Assembly (NCBI GenBank): GCA_003058495.1
Contig: QBVC01000027.1
Span: 1 to 64,000 of the forward strand
Reading direction: 5' to 3'
DNA: 64,000 nt
Origin: a gamma proteobacterium symbiont of Ctena orbiculata
GTDB lineage: Bacteria; Pseudomonadota; Gammaproteobacteria; Chromatiales; Chromatiaceae
Positions 7,925 through 17,199 of the stretch are shown here, piece after piece. The position numbers were made by a program, and so were the translations under genes. The notes below the pieces were generated by a model that did not search any database, was not told the DNA's origin, and saw nothing but the letters and a program-made list of their open reading frames with translations. How positions within the stretch are numbered: position 1 is the stretch's first letter; the number at the start of each line of letters is the position of its first letter.

Positions 7925-8995
7925 ATGCAGGTAGTTACAAACTGGTTCAAGCGTTACTTTTCCGATCCTCAGATCGTCTTCCTAACGCTCTTTCTGCTGC
8001 TGTTCTTCGGCATCGTCATCACCATGGGGGACATGCTCGCGCCGGTGTTGGCGAGTATCGTCATCGCCTATCTGTTGGAGGGCGTCATATTTCTGCTGGA
8101 GAAGCGATCCTGGCCGAGAACCATTTCAGTGGTGATCGTTTTTATCCTGTTTCTGCTCTTCGTGGCGCTGCTGCTGTTGGGGCTGCTGCCGCTGTTGTCG
8201 CGACAGGTGACCGATTTTCTGCAGCAGCTGCCGGTAATGATATCCATGGGTCAGCAGGCACTGATGCAGCTGCCCGAACGCTATCCGGACCTGATACCCC
8301 AGGAACAGGTCGACCAGCTGATTCGACAGCTGCGAAACGAGATTGCCTCGTTCGCTCAGCAGGCCGTTACCTGGTCCCTCGCCTCGGTGGTCGGGGTCAT
8401 AACCCTGATCGTCTACCTGATTCTGATGCCGCTGCTGGTGTTCTTCTTTCTGAAGGACAAGCGTCTGATCATCGACTGGTTTGTGGAGTATCTGCCGAAG
8501 CACAGGCGCTTTGCCGGTACGGTCTGGCAGGATGTTGACAAGCAGATTGCCAACTATGTGCGGGGTAAGTTCTGGGAGATTGTCATCGTATGGGCGGTCA
8601 GCTTCGTCACTTTCAGGCTGCTTGGTTTGAATTATGCCCTGCTGTTGTCGATGTTGGTGGGGCTCTCCGTGATCATTCCCTACATCGGCGCAGCGGTGGT
8701 CACCATCCCGGTGCTTTTCATCGCCTGGTTTCAATGGGGCTGGAGCAGCGATTTCGCATGGCTGGCCGTCGCCTATTTCATCATCCAGGCGCTGGACGGC
8801 AATGTGCTGGTGCCCCTGCTCTTTTCCGAGGTGGTGAATCTGCACCCGGTTGCTATCATCGTTGCGATATTGGTGTTTGGCGGCTTCTGGGGTTTTTGGG
8901 GCGTTTTTTTCGCGATTCCGCTGGCCACCCTGGTACAGGCAGTGCTGGTGGCCTGGCCGAAGAGCAGCGAGGAGAAGGTTGAAGCCGGGGCTTAG
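7925..8995 (+). CDS. perM: AI-2E/PerM-family membrane permease
   Basis: 356 aa polytopic membrane protein with the AI-2E transporter layout: two N-terminal hydrophobic segments (residues ~16-45 and ~58-85), a helical soluble stretch with DFLQQLPVMISMGQ, then five or so C-terminal segments with the conserved ALDGNVLVPLLFSEVVNLHP motif and VFFAIPLATLVQAVL. Families include TqsA, PerM and the sodium/proton antiporter-like YdiK; the transported substrate here is unknown. It follows the 133-aa hypothetical by 8 bases. Downstream is a hairpin lacking a T-tract (9001-9036). Confidence 0.88.
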   Translation: MQVVTNWFKRYFSDPQIVFLTLFLLLFFGIVITMGDMLAPVLASIVIAYLLEGVIFLLEKRSWPRTISVVIVFILFLLFVALLLLGLLPLLSRQVTDFLQQLPVMISMGQQALMQLPERYPDLIPQEQVDQLIRQLRNEIASFAQQAVTWSLASVVGVITLIVYLILMPLLVFFFLKDKRLIIDWFVEYLPKHRRFAGTVWQDVDKQIANYVRGKFWEIVIVWAVSFVTFRLLGLNYALLLSMLVGLSVIIPYIGAAVVTIPVLFIAWFQWGWSSDFAWLAVAYFIIQALDGNVLVPLLFSEVVNLHPVAIIVAILVFGGFWGFWGVFFAIPLATLVQAVLVAWPKSSEEKVEAGA

Positions 8996-9000
8996 CGTTC

Positions 9001-9036
9001 CGCCAGGCTGTAACGATCAATCCCGTCAGCCTGGCG
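9001..9036 (+). other. Perfect 10-bp hairpin after perM
   Basis: CGCCAGGCTG (9001-9010) pairs exactly with CAGCCTGGCG (9027-9036) around a 16-base loop, 5 bases after the perM stop. There is no T-run, so it is not a classic terminator; it could stabilise the transcript 3' end or be an attenuated terminator. Confidence 0.5.
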
Positions 9037-9068
9037 GAGCGCTCTCAGCAGACGCTAAATGCGGCTCC

Positions 9069-9263
9069 TCAGGCTGTCTTCTTGGTGTTGATACCGAACA
9101 GGGTCCAGAGCGGGCAAAAGGAGACAATGCCGGTGACCAATGGAATGGCGCCGATTGCGCCCCACCAGTTGATCGGCTCGCTCAAGAGGAATCCCCAGGC
9201 GAGAATCGCCAGGCCTGCAACTATTCGGATAATACGTTCAATACTGCCTACATTCTGAGTCAT
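9069..9263 (-). CDS. DUF2892 (YgaP-like transmembrane) inner-membrane protein
   Basis: 64 aa with the complete DUF2892 fold: NVGSIERIIRIVAGLAILA, then two hydrophobic segments (residues ~14-30 and ~34-52) ending in FCPLWTLFGINT. This domain also forms the membrane part of the YgaP rhodanese. On its own it is a small two-span inner-membrane protein; an amphipathic N-terminal helix precedes the spans. The lone conserved cysteine is in FCPLW. Function unknown, though copies are frequent in sulfur oxidisers and near rhodaneses. It is monocistronic; a 15-bp perfect palindrome lies about 115 bases upstream of its start. Confidence 0.88.
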   Translation of the reverse strand: MTQNVGSIERIIRIVAGLAILAWGFLLSEPINWWGAIGAIPLVTGIVSFCPLWTLFGINTKKTA

Positions 9264-9378
9264 GATCCGCTCCTTACATTAAAGTGGCTAATCGTAAAAA
9301 CGCCTGCCCATGAATGGCTCTTTACAGAGAAAACGGCGCTGTTGACGGCTAACCCTACCCGCAGACGGCAGACAAGTA

Positions 9379-9393
9379 TGTGACTAAGTCACA
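9379..9393. promoter_or_regulatory. 15-bp perfect palindrome, possible operator
   Basis: TGTGACT-A-AGTCACA is perfectly symmetrical. It resembles a Crp half-site pair (TGTGA/TCACA) but with a 5-base rather than 6-base spacer. It lies between the 3' end of the Crp/Fnr gene and the start of the DUF2892 gene, so it could serve the latter. No promoter elements were identified with confidence. Confidence 0.35.
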
Positions 9394-9429
9394 CAGCGCG
9401 AAGCCTGGCCGGCAAGCGGGGCCGGTCAC

Positions 9430-10110
9430 TCATTCGCTGAGCTTCGCGCTCAGGCGATGCCGATCCTCCAGGGTTATCGTGCCGCGGGAGGTAGAGATCA
9501 TCCCCTGCTGCTCAAAGTCCTTTAATATTCGACTCACCACTTCACGGGAAGTGCCCAGGTCGGATGCGATCGACTGGTGCGTGATCCGCAGGCGCGCACT
9601 GTCGTCGCCGGTGTGCTGCAACAGATAGTCGGCAAGCCTGCGGTCAACCCTTCTGAATGCAACCTCTTCGACAACGCTTATCACATCGCTGAGACGATCG
9701 CTGATGAGTTGGAAAAGGTAGTCTCTCCAAGCCGGTTCCCGGTTGGACCAGCGCACCACGTTTGCGGTGGATACGATCAGGGCCTTGATCGGCTCCTCGC
9801 TGACAGCGAAGGCGGGAAAGGGCTTTTGGCTCATGATACAGGAGGCGGTGAGGATGCAGCTCTCCCCGGGGCCGATCCGATAGAGGGTGATTTCACGTCC
9901 GCTTTCACCTATCTTGTAGACCCGTGCCGTGCCTTCGATCACCAGCGCCAAGTGGCTGCAGTGCATTCCCTGCTGACATATCGGCTGATCGGAGTCCAGC
10001 TGTATGATCGTGGTGCTGCTGAAGAAATGGCGAGTGAAGTCGTCGTCGGCACGCTGTAAGAAACGAAACCGAGCGGTTAGATCTTCGATGATGCTTGAAT
10101 CGGCTATCAC
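9430..10110 (-). CDS. Crp/Fnr-family transcriptional regulator
   Basis: 226 aa from the GTG at 10110; an ATG at 10248 in the same frame would add 46 residues (MCNLGHGGSCPGRP...) that do not resemble the family, so the GTG is preferred although its ribosome site is weak. A cyclic-nucleotide-binding-like beta barrel (LDSDQPICQQGMHCSHLALV, GESCILTASCIM) is followed by the helix-turn-helix IASDLGTSREVVSRILKDF. The ILTASCIM segment resembles Crp-type regulators studied in sulfur and denitrifying bacteria, which lack the FNR iron-sulfur cysteines. Signal unknown. It diverges from the hybrid kinase at 10323; the spacer holds TTGTGTTAATTTAAACAA (10273-10290), a possible but weak self-binding site. 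Confidence 0.85.
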   Translation of the reverse strand: MIADSSIIEDLTARFRFLQRADDDFTRHFFSSTTIIQLDSDQPICQQGMHCSHLALVIEGTARVYKIGESGREITLYRIGPGESCILTASCIMSQKPFPAFAVSEEPIKALIVSTANVVRWSNREPAWRDYLFQLISDRLSDVISVVEEVAFRRVDRRLADYLLQHTGDDSARLRITHQSIASDLGTSREVVSRILKDFEQQGMISTSRGTITLEDRHRLSAKLSE

Positions 10111-10322
10111 GATGGCGTATTCGGCTATCCAGGTTTTGGCAACGGCAAGACGGGTATCGAGTCTACTATAGTCAACGGCCCGGCCGAAATGGACGGCGCC
10201 AACGCCGGGTCGCCCCGGGCAGCTCCCGCCATGCCCCAAATTGCACAACTTTGCTACACTTGTGCAGGGTTATTGTGTTAATTTAAACAAAATTAGCGGG
10301 GTTTATAACCCGGGCATCGGGC

Positions 10323-13169
10323 ATGACTGATCCAAACGAAGAGGCGGTAAAAATAAGAAAAGAGCGGGTACGTTTGCTCTATGCAAACGGCACAACGCTG
10401 ATTATTGCCAACCTAATTGCCGGCTTGATATTTTTCTATCTTAACAGAGTCTGGGAGACTCCCCTGGGCGCAATTTGGGGTGGCTTGCTCGCGGTTGTTC
10501 TCATCGGTCAGACTGCGCTCACGATTATTGTCCGCAGAAGCAATTTAGAACGAATACAAATGTGGCGCTATGCCCTGCTCCCAGGCATATCCATGCTCGG
10601 CTTGTTGTGGGCTGCCGCGCTCATTCACCTGCTCACCAACCCGATGGACACCGATTACCTGGTCATCGACTTGGTACTCATAGGTACCGTTTTTCTCCTC
10701 ACGGCCCTGCTGCTCACCATCGACACCTTCTTCAGCATCGTCTACGTACTGGCCGCCACCGGTCTGGTGGTTCTCAGCATTTCCGGGAATCGGGATCTAG
10801 TATCCAGTGAGTTCCTCATCGGCATGATCGCCTATGCCCTGGCGCTGTTGATCCTGTCAGCCTGGATGATGGTCTATCAACAGGGATATCTGCTGCTCGC
10901 AGCCAACCGCGTGCTGCTGCATGAACGCATGGTTGCCTCCGAAACCGAGCTCAGTGAAATGAGAAGCCGCCTGATTGTCGAGAATGATCAGCGGCAATCG
11001 GTGGAACAGGAGCTGTTTCTCGCGAAAGAGGCGGCGGAGAGTGCGAATCTGGCCAAGTCGGAATTTTTGGCCACCATGAGTCATGAGATCAGGACGCCGC
11101 TGAACGGCATCCTGCCGATTCTCGATATGCTCTTGGAGACCAAGCTGAACACCGAGCAAAAGCAGTTTGTCACCACCGCGCTCAATTCGTCCCAGGTTCT
11201 GCTCAGTATCATCAATGACATCCTCGACTTCTCCAAGATCGAGGCCGGCAAGCTCGATCTGGAGTTTATCGATGTCACCCTGAAGGATGTTGTCTCCCAG
11301 GTGACCTCGTTGATGAAAAATGCCGCCGACCGGCGCGGTCTCAACCTCAAATACAACATCGCCCGGGATGTGCCGAGAATCGTGCGTGGCGATCCGATCC
11401 GGCTGCGCCAGATCCTCACCAACCTGGTGAGCAATGCGGTCAAGTTCACCGAGAAGGGAGAGGTCACGGTCGAGGTCTCCACGCGCCAGTCCACACGCAC
11501 CGAAGTGGAGTTGCTGTTTGCGGTCAGGGACACCGGGATGGGAATGTCGGACGAGCATGTGGGTCGCCTCTTCGAGCCCTTTTCCCAGGCCGACGCTTCC
11601 ACCACCCGTAAGCATGGCGGCACCGGTTTGGGATTGGTTATCTGTAAGCGCCTGACGGAGCTGATGGGTGGACGCATCGGCGTCAAGTCCCAGCTGGGCA
11701 AGGGATCCTATTTCTGGTTCGTCCTGCCGATGCGAAAATCGCTGCAGGAGATCCCATCCAGCCGGCGCAACCTCAACGACATCCGCACCCTGCTGCTGGC
11801 GGCGAAGAGCGATCCCGAGATCGCGGCGCTGGCGAACTCCCTCAAAGAGCAGGGGATGATTCTGGAGCAGACCGATGATCAGTACGATGCCCTCTCCAAG
11901 CTGAAGACATCGGCCAATCTCGGCGCCAGCTGGCGCTATGAATTGATTGTCGTCGATGCCGCCTTCTCCAGCGTCAACCTGCTTCAGGTCGTCAATTCCG
12001 CCCGTGAGATCTCCCACATGAGGGATGTCTCCGCGTTGGCGATCAACGTGCCTCAGGAGAGCATCGAAACCCTCGAGGGTTTGAATATCGAGTGTGTCAG
12101 CGGCGGCGGCAGGAGCAAGGAGATCACGCAGCGACTCAACAGGATCTTCGATGTGGAACAGGTTACGGGTGTCACAACTACACCCGAAGAGGCCCCGATT
12201 CCCCGCCTGCCGGATGATCACATGAACTGGCTCGACAAGCAGGGAGATAATGTGAGTCAGCTCCCCGGCAGTGAACGTGCCGAGGATCGCGAGGCGGCAG
12301 ACCGACACACCAGGCTCGCCGGACGGGTACTGGTGGTCGAGGACAACCCGGTCAATCAGGCGGTGGTGAAAAAAATGCTGGAAAAGGCGGGACTCTCGCC
12401 GATAACAGCAAATGATGGCGTGGAAGCGATGGAAGCCATGCATGAGGAGCAGTTTGACGTGGTTCTGATGGATTGCCAGATGCCGCGAATGGATGGCTAT
12501 GAGGCCACCGAGGCGATCAGGGACCGGGAGGTGAACCAGGGATTGATGCGTACCCCGGTGATTGCGATGACGGCAAATGCGATGGCCGGGGATCGGGAGC
12601 GCTGTCTGGCGGTAGGCATGGACGACTATCTCTCAAAACCCGTGAAACCGGCACAGCTTGAGAATATGCTGCGTCAGTGGCTGCCCATGGAGGAGATGAT
12701 CAGCCATGGAGAGGAGAGCGCGCTGGCGGAAGAGCCTGCTCATGAGGAGCTGTCAGAGCCTTCCAGCGAGCTATCTGTCGAAGATTCAGAGAGCACAGGA
12801 GACGTCGATATGTCTGCAGGCGGCATGATAGACCGCAGTGTTTTGGAAGAGTTGTATGAAATCATGGAAGATGAGTTCGTCTCTGTTCTCGAGAGCTACC
12901 TCAAAAGCGCTCCCGGACTTATGCATGGGATACGCGATGCAGTGAAGGATCGAGACATGGATGCCCTGGTTAAATCTGCCCATCCGCTTAAATCGAGCAG
13001 CGCCAATGTAGGGGCGATGGAACTCTCGATCCTCGCCCGCGATCTGGAATTCAAGGGACGCCAGAATGACAGCTCCGGCCTGGTGAACAGCTACAATCAG
13101 GCCGCCGATGTCTATCGCCGCACCATTGCGGAACTGAAGACCATCGTCGATCGGGGCAGCATCCACTAA
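10323..13169 (+). CDS. Membrane hybrid sensor histidine kinase with receiver and Hpt domains
   Basis: 948 aa. Residues ~22-195 hold about six membrane spans with no large periplasmic domain, so sensing is within or near the membrane. A coiled linker leads to the HisKA domain with H254 (ATMSHEIRTPLNG), then HATPase_c with the N-box NLVSNAVKF, DTGMGM and GGTGLGLVICKRL. A degenerate receiver-like region (residues ~485-612) lacks a clear phosphoacceptor. The true receiver has VVEDN and D717 (VVLMDCQMP), and a C-terminal Hpt domain carries H887 (SAHPLKSSSANVGA). The layout is that of BarA/ArcB-like tripartite kinases which pass phosphate to a separate regulator. Regulated target unknown; divergent from a Crp/Fnr gene. 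Confidence 0.92.
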   Translation: MTDPNEEAVKIRKERVRLLYANGTTLIIANLIAGLIFFYLNRVWETPLGAIWGGLLAVVLIGQTALTIIVRRSNLERIQMWRYALLPGISMLGLLWAAALIHLLTNPMDTDYLVIDLVLIGTVFLLTALLLTIDTFFSIVYVLAATGLVVLSISGNRDLVSSEFLIGMIAYALALLILSAWMMVYQQGYLLLAANRVLLHERMVASETELSEMRSRLIVENDQRQSVEQELFLAKEAAESANLAKSEFLATMSHEIRTPLNGILPILDMLLETKLNTEQKQFVTTALNSSQVLLSIINDILDFSKIEAGKLDLEFIDVTLKDVVSQVTSLMKNAADRRGLNLKYNIARDVPRIVRGDPIRLRQILTNLVSNAVKFTEKGEVTVEVSTRQSTRTEVELLFAVRDTGMGMSDEHVGRLFEPFSQADASTTRKHGGTGLGLVICKRLTELMGGRIGVKSQLGKGSYFWFVLPMRKSLQEIPSSRRNLNDIRTLLLAAKSDPEIAALANSLKEQGMILEQTDDQYDALSKLKTSANLGASWRYELIVVDAAFSSVNLLQVVNSAREISHMRDVSALAINVPQESIETLEGLNIECVSGGGRSKEITQRLNRIFDVEQVTGVTTTPEEAPIPRLPDDHMNWLDKQGDNVSQLPGSERAEDREAADRHTRLAGRVLVVEDNPVNQAVVKKMLEKAGLSPITANDGVEAMEAMHEEQFDVVLMDCQMPRMDGYEATEAIRDREVNQGLMRTPVIAMTANAMAGDRERCLAVGMDDYLSKPVKPAQLENMLRQWLPMEEMISHGEESALAEEPAHEELSEPSSELSVEDSESTGDVDMSAGGMIDRSVLEELYEIMEDEFVSVLESYLKSAPGLMHGIRDAVKDRDMDALVKSAHPLKSSSANVGAMELSILARDLEFKGRQNDSSGLVNSYNQAADVYRRTIAELKTIVDRGSIH

Positions 13170-13274
13170 CCCATCACCTCAGCTGTATACAGAACTTTTC
13201 TTGATTGAGTTTCAGGTAGCGCCGGTACGAATCCATTCGAACTGGAAGAGCCACTCTCCTATACAATCGTGTTT

Positions 13275-13374
13275 GGTGGGGCAGGGCCCCACCCTACTAC
13301 ACCCTCATCAACAGGCTAGGATGTGTACCATGTCGCACCCTTTACTACTGGGTAGGGTGGGGCCCTGCCCCACC
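13275..13374. repeat. Inverted pair of the GTAGGGTGGGGC palindromic repeat (REP-like)
   Basis: One copy reads GGTGGGGCAGGGCCCCACC plus CTAC (13275-13297) and the second is its reverse complement (13352-13374), separated by ~54 bases. Each copy is itself nearly palindromic. The same pair arrangement recurs at 20767-20835 and a mirrored one at 58507-58579. It sits between two convergent genes, a usual place for REP/BIME elements. The rest of the 260-base spacer shows nothing else. Confidence 0.8.
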
Positions 13375-13431
13375 ATCTCAGACCCTGTTTGATAACAAGC
13401 TATCGCTATAACACCCTGAAACAACATTGGC

Positions 13432-14841
13432 TTAGAGATTCTCGGAGGCGTAGTCCGCGAGCCGCGAGCGCTCGCCTCTCTGCAGGGTGATATGTCCGCT
13501 GTGAGGCCAGTTTTTGAAGCGGTCGACGGCATAGGTCAGGCCCGATGTGGTCTCTGTCAGGTAGGGGGTATCGATCTGTGCCACATTGCCGAGACAGACG
13601 ATCTTTGTCCCGGGTCCGGCCCGGGTGACCAGGGTCTTCATCTGTTTCGGGGTCAGGTTCTGGGCCTCGTCGAGGATGATGTACTTGTTGAGGAAGGTGC
13701 GCCCGCGCATGAAATTGAGGGAATGAATGCGGATCCGGCTGCGCAGCAGATCCTCGGTGGCGGCACGGCCCCACTCGCCGCCCTCGGTTTGGGTCAAGAC
13801 CTCCAGGTTGTCCATCAGCGCCCCCATCCAGGGGGTCATCTTCTCCTCCTCCGTACCCGGTAGAAAGCCGATATCCTCGCCCACCGGAACGGTGACCCGG
13901 GTCATGATGATCTCCCGATAGAGATTGAGATCGAGGGTCTGCACCAGTCCGGCCGCGAGGGTGAGCAGGGTCTTGCCGGTCCCTGCCGTCCCCAGCAGGG
14001 AGACAAAATCGAGCTCGGGATCGAGCAGGAGGTTGAGGGCGAAATTCTGCTCCTGGTTACGCGCCGTTATCCCCCACACCGAGTGTTTGGGATTGGTGTA
14101 GTCCTCCACCAGCTCGATGGTTGCGTTGTTCTCCTCCTTTTTTCTGACGATGGCCTGAAAACCATCTTCTCCGGGCAGGTGCAGGCACTGACTGGGGTAC
14201 CAGGCCTCCGTATCGGGTCCGGCGATGCGGTAGTAGGTCCGTCCCTCCTCCTGCCAGGACTCGACCTCCCGGGTGTGCTGGTCCCAGAAATCCTCCGCCA
14301 TACTCTCAATGCCGCTGTAGAGCAGATTGACGTCCTCCAGCACCTTGTCATTGGAGTAGTCTTCCGCGTGAATGCCCACCACCGCGGCCTTGATCCGCAG
14401 ATTGATATCCTTGGAGACCAGGATGATCTGTCGGTCGGGATACTCCGCCTGCAGGCTGAGGGCGGTGGCGAGTATGGTGTTGTCCGGGGTATTGCCAGGG
14501 AGGGTCGACGGCAGGTCTCCACTCAGCGGCTTGGTCTGGAAAAAGAGATGTCCGGTGAGGGATTCGATACCGCCGTTCAATTGCAGGGTGTTGAGGGGGA
14601 TGCCGTCGCAGATGGCGGCTTGCGGGATGTTGCCCATCAGTTCATCGAGGAAGCGGCTGGTCTGGCGCACATTTCTCGCAACCTCCGACATCCCCTTTTT
14701 GCCTTTGTCCAACTCCTCCAGCACCACCATCGGCAGGTAGATGTCATGCTCCTTGAAGCGGAACAGCGCCGACGGATCGTGCATCAGCACATTTGTATCG
14801 AGGACGAAGAGGCGGGATTGGTTGGGTCGTTTTTCTGACAT
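13432..14841 (-). CDS. PhoH-like protein: PIN domain + PhoH ATPase
   Basis: 469 aa. The N-terminal PIN nuclease domain begins LFVLDTNVLMHDPSALFRF (D15) and includes EELDKGKKG and the later acidic residues (PDNTILATAL, VSKDINLR). The C-terminal PhoH domain is a RecA-like ATPase: Walker A GTAGTGKT (residues 284-291), Walker B IILDEAQN and the motif GPGTKIVCLGN. PhoH2/YlaK proteins are RNA helicase-RNases of toxin-antitoxin origin in some bacteria; here no antitoxin gene is adjacent, so a housekeeping RNA role is more likely. Monocistronic, convergent with the hybrid kinase. Confidence 0.93.
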   Translation of the reverse strand: MSEKRPNQSRLFVLDTNVLMHDPSALFRFKEHDIYLPMVVLEELDKGKKGMSEVARNVRQTSRFLDELMGNIPQAAICDGIPLNTLQLNGGIESLTGHLFFQTKPLSGDLPSTLPGNTPDNTILATALSLQAEYPDRQIILVSKDINLRIKAAVVGIHAEDYSNDKVLEDVNLLYSGIESMAEDFWDQHTREVESWQEEGRTYYRIAGPDTEAWYPSQCLHLPGEDGFQAIVRKKEENNATIELVEDYTNPKHSVWGITARNQEQNFALNLLLDPELDFVSLLGTAGTGKTLLTLAAGLVQTLDLNLYREIIMTRVTVPVGEDIGFLPGTEEEKMTPWMGALMDNLEVLTQTEGGEWGRAATEDLLRSRIRIHSLNFMRGRTFLNKYIILDEAQNLTPKQMKTLVTRAGPGTKIVCLGNVAQIDTPYLTETTSGLTYAVDRFKNWPHSGHITLQRGERSRLADYASENL

Positions 14842-14960
14842 ACGCTAATTTCGACTTGTCTAATAGGGATGGCGGCGATCCACGGCAAGCGCAGCGAATC
14901 GATGGTGCACCGCTGCATTGCGAGGCTGTTGTCTGAAGTTGAGAAAGGGTTCGACGCTGT

Positions 14961-15446
14961 TCAGGCTAGTTTACCGGCGCGCATCGCCTTCAGTGTTTCC
15001 AGGACCTCGTCTACGTGTCCCTTGACCTTGACCTTGCGCCACTCCCGGCGCAGACGGCCACCCTCATCGATCAAAAAGGTGCTGCGTTCGATACCGCGAA
15101 CCTGTTTGCCGTACAGCGACTTCATTTTTATGACATCGAACGCCGAGCACAGTTTCTCCTCTGTGTCGGCGATTAATTCGAAAGGAAAGCCTTGTTTTTG
15201 CTTGAAATTTTCCTGGGCCTTGAGGCTGTCCCTGGAGACGCCGAGGATCACTGCCGACTGGCGTCTGAACTTTGCGATGGCGGCGCTGAAATCGAGCCCC
15301 TCCTGGGTGCACCCCGGTGTGCTCGCTTTTGGATAGAAATAGAGAACGATGGGTTTGCCGTGAAAGTCGGTGAGCCTGATCTTCCTGTCACCGGTGGCGA
15401 GTAACTCGATCTTGGGCACGGCCTTGCCGATGGTAGTGACGGGCAT
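14961..15446 (-). CDS. bcp: Peroxiredoxin Bcp/PrxQ
   Basis: 161 aa starting at the ATG that has GAGGAGGA upstream; a TTG 21 bases further out lies inside that ribosome site and is rejected. The active site is FYPKASTPGCTQEG with the peroxidatic C46. The usual resolving cysteine five residues later (position 51) is absent (TQEGLDFS), so this is of the type lacking the nearby partner; C88-like cysteine in EEKLCSAF could substitute. It reduces peroxides with thioredoxin. It directly follows gcvR on the same strand, the gene order known from E. coli (gcvR-bcp). Confidence 0.93.
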   Translation of the reverse strand: MPVTTIGKAVPKIELLATGDRKIRLTDFHGKPIVLYFYPKASTPGCTQEGLDFSAAIAKFRRQSAVILGVSRDSLKAQENFKQKQGFPFELIADTEEKLCSAFDVIKMKSLYGKQVRGIERSTFLIDEGGRLRREWRKVKVKGHVDEVLETLKAMRAGKLA

Positions 15447-15463
15447 GGTTTGCAGATTCCTCC

Positions 15464-16003
15464 TCAACCCTTGATGGGTTCAATAACGGCATCCAGATTG
15501 AGGGCATCGCAGTAGTCCATGAACTCCTCCCGCAGTGCCGCGATGTGGATATCCGAGGGGATGCCTACACTCATATGAACCGAAAACATGGGGGTGCCGG
15601 TATGGGCGGCCGAATAGCTTGCGGTTACCATATCCTCTATGTTGATGTCGCGTTCGGAGAAAAATTCCGCCAGTTGATTGACGATGCCGGGATGGTCCAT
15701 GGAGACGACTTCAACCATGTAGGGCAGGAGATTGCTGCTGCGAATCCTCCCCTCGGTGCGCTTGCATATGATGGTGAGCCCCAGGTCCTGCTGGAGCTCC
15801 GGAACAGCCGACTCGAGCTTGGCCAGGGTGTTCCAGGGGCCTTCGATCAACAGCAGGATTGCGAACTCGCCCCCCAATACCGTCATCCTGCTGTCGCTGA
15901 TATTACAGCCTTCGTCAAGTATCTTTCTCGAGAGGTTTTTGACAATACCGGGCTGATCCTTTCCAAGTGCTGAGATAACCAGGTAATTCTTTGGCGTGGA
16001 CAT
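15464..16003 (-). CDS. gcvR: GcvR-type two-ACT-domain regulator
   Basis: 179 aa from MSTPKNYLVISALGKDQPG; the open frame continues 51 codons upstream but that part is not family-like. Two ACT domains are visible: residues ~7-75 (ALGKDQPGIVKNLSRKILDEG) and ~90-170 (VSMDHPGIVNQLAEFFSERDINIEDM). In E. coli GcvR binds glycine and blocks the activator GcvA of the glycine-cleavage operon. No gcvA is in the window, so the target is inferred. It is divergent from dapA and its stop codon lies 17 bases from the bcp ATG, so the two are one operon. Confidence 0.88.
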   Translation of the reverse strand: MSTPKNYLVISALGKDQPGIVKNLSRKILDEGCNISDSRMTVLGGEFAILLLIEGPWNTLAKLESAVPELQQDLGLTIICKRTEGRIRSSNLLPYMVEVVSMDHPGIVNQLAEFFSERDINIEDMVTASYSAAHTGTPMFSVHMSVGIPSDIHIAALREEFMDYCDALNLDAVIEPIKG

Positions 16004-16175
16004 ATAAATAGCTTGGTGTCGTGTTATTGGATGATTTGAGAAGAGTGTACCATCTGTTATCTCTGTCAAGCGATATTTTTGCGCCCCTTGCCCGGCACGC
16101 ATTTCATGCCCCTTGTCATCATCGCAAGCCACAGGATACCATTGCCGATTATTCAATAAATCGGGGTGTGTGGTG

Positions 16176-17051
16176 ATGTTTCAAGGCAGTATGGTAGCAA
16201 TGATCACTCCCATGGGGGAGGATGGCAGCCTGGATGATGCCGCATTACGCTCACTTGTGGAGTTTCACATCGAGCAAGGGAGCGACGCGATCGTGGCCGT
16301 GGGCACCACCGGCGAGTCCGCGACGCTGGATGAGGAGGAGCACTGCGATGTGATCCGGCGGGTTGCCGGCTATGTCGACGGCAGGTTGCCGGTCATTGCG
16401 GGTACCGGTGCCAATTCGACCCGTGAAGCCGTTATTTTGACCCAGTGCGCCAAGGAGTCGGGCGCGGACGCCTGCCTGCTGGTGACGCCCTACTACAACA
16501 AGCCAACCCAGGAAGGGCTCTATCTGCACCACAAGGCGGTTGCCGAGGCGGTGGATATACCGCAGATTCTCTATAACGTGCCCGGTCGGACCGCCTGCGA
16601 CATGCTGCCGGAGACGATCGCCAGATTGGCGGAAGTGCCCAACATAGTCGGCGTCAAGGAGGCGACCGGGGATCTGTCGCGCCTGCAGCAGTTGCGCGAG
16701 CAGTGCGACGCCTCATTCAGCCTGCTCAGTGGCGACGATGCCACAGGTTGCGACTTTCTGCTGCAGGGCGGTCATGGGGTCATCTCGGTGACCGCAAATG
16801 CCGCGCCCCGTCTGATGCACGAGATGACCGACGCGGCGCTGGCGGGGAGAGATGAGGAGGCACGGGCCATCGATGCAAAACTGGCCGGTCTGCATCGGGC
16901 GCTGTTCGTGGAATCCAATCCCATTCCGGTGAAATGGGCGATGATGAAACTGGGTTTGGCAAAGCCCGGCATCCGCTTGCCGCTGACCTGGCTGAGCCCG
17001 TCGGCGGAGCAAGAGGTGGTGCAGGCGATGCGGCAGGCTGGGATTCTATGA
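16176..17051 (+). CDS. dapA: 4-hydroxy-tetrahydrodipicolinate synthase
   Basis: 291 aa from the ATG at [13 protein letters not shown]; the upstream in-frame codons are not conserved. Catalytic residues fall at the E. coli positions: T44-T45 in GTTGES, Y107 in [12 protein letters not shown]133 in ILYNVPGRT and the Schiff-base K161 in [10 protein letters not shown]. It condenses pyruvate with aspartate semialdehyde in the lysine/diaminopimelate pathway, in the cytoplasm. It is followed after ~150 bases by bamC, the conserved gammaproteobacterial dapA-bamC order, and is divergent from gcvR-bcp. Confidence 0.97.
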   Translation: MFQGSMVAMITPMGEDGSLDDAALRSLVEFHIEQGSDAIVAVGTTGESATLDEEEHCDVIRRVAGYVDGRLPVIAGTGANSTREAVILTQCAKESGADACLLVTPYYNKPTQEGLYLHHKAVAEAVDIPQILYNVPGRTACDMLPETIARLAEVPNIVGVKEATGDLSRLQQLREQCDASFSLLSGDDATGCDFLLQGGHGVISVTANAAPRLMHEMTDAALAGRDEEARAIDAKLAGLHRALFVESNPIPVKWAMMKLGLAKPGIRLPLTWLSPSAEQEVVQAMRQAGIL

Positions 17052-17199
17052 CCGCGCCGCAGATCCCTTCTCCACTCGTTGGTATCGCTCCTGGGCGGCA
17101 GTCTTGCGCCAGAGTCGATGAAGTGTGATTCACCATCAAACTTATCACTTGGTTCCACTGTCATAGGCAACACATCAAATATCTGACGATTTCTTAGAC

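Noticed and set aside
10857-12443. Minus-strand frame inside the hybrid kinase
   Set aside because: Shadow; the kinase motifs (H254, D717, H887) settle the coding strand.
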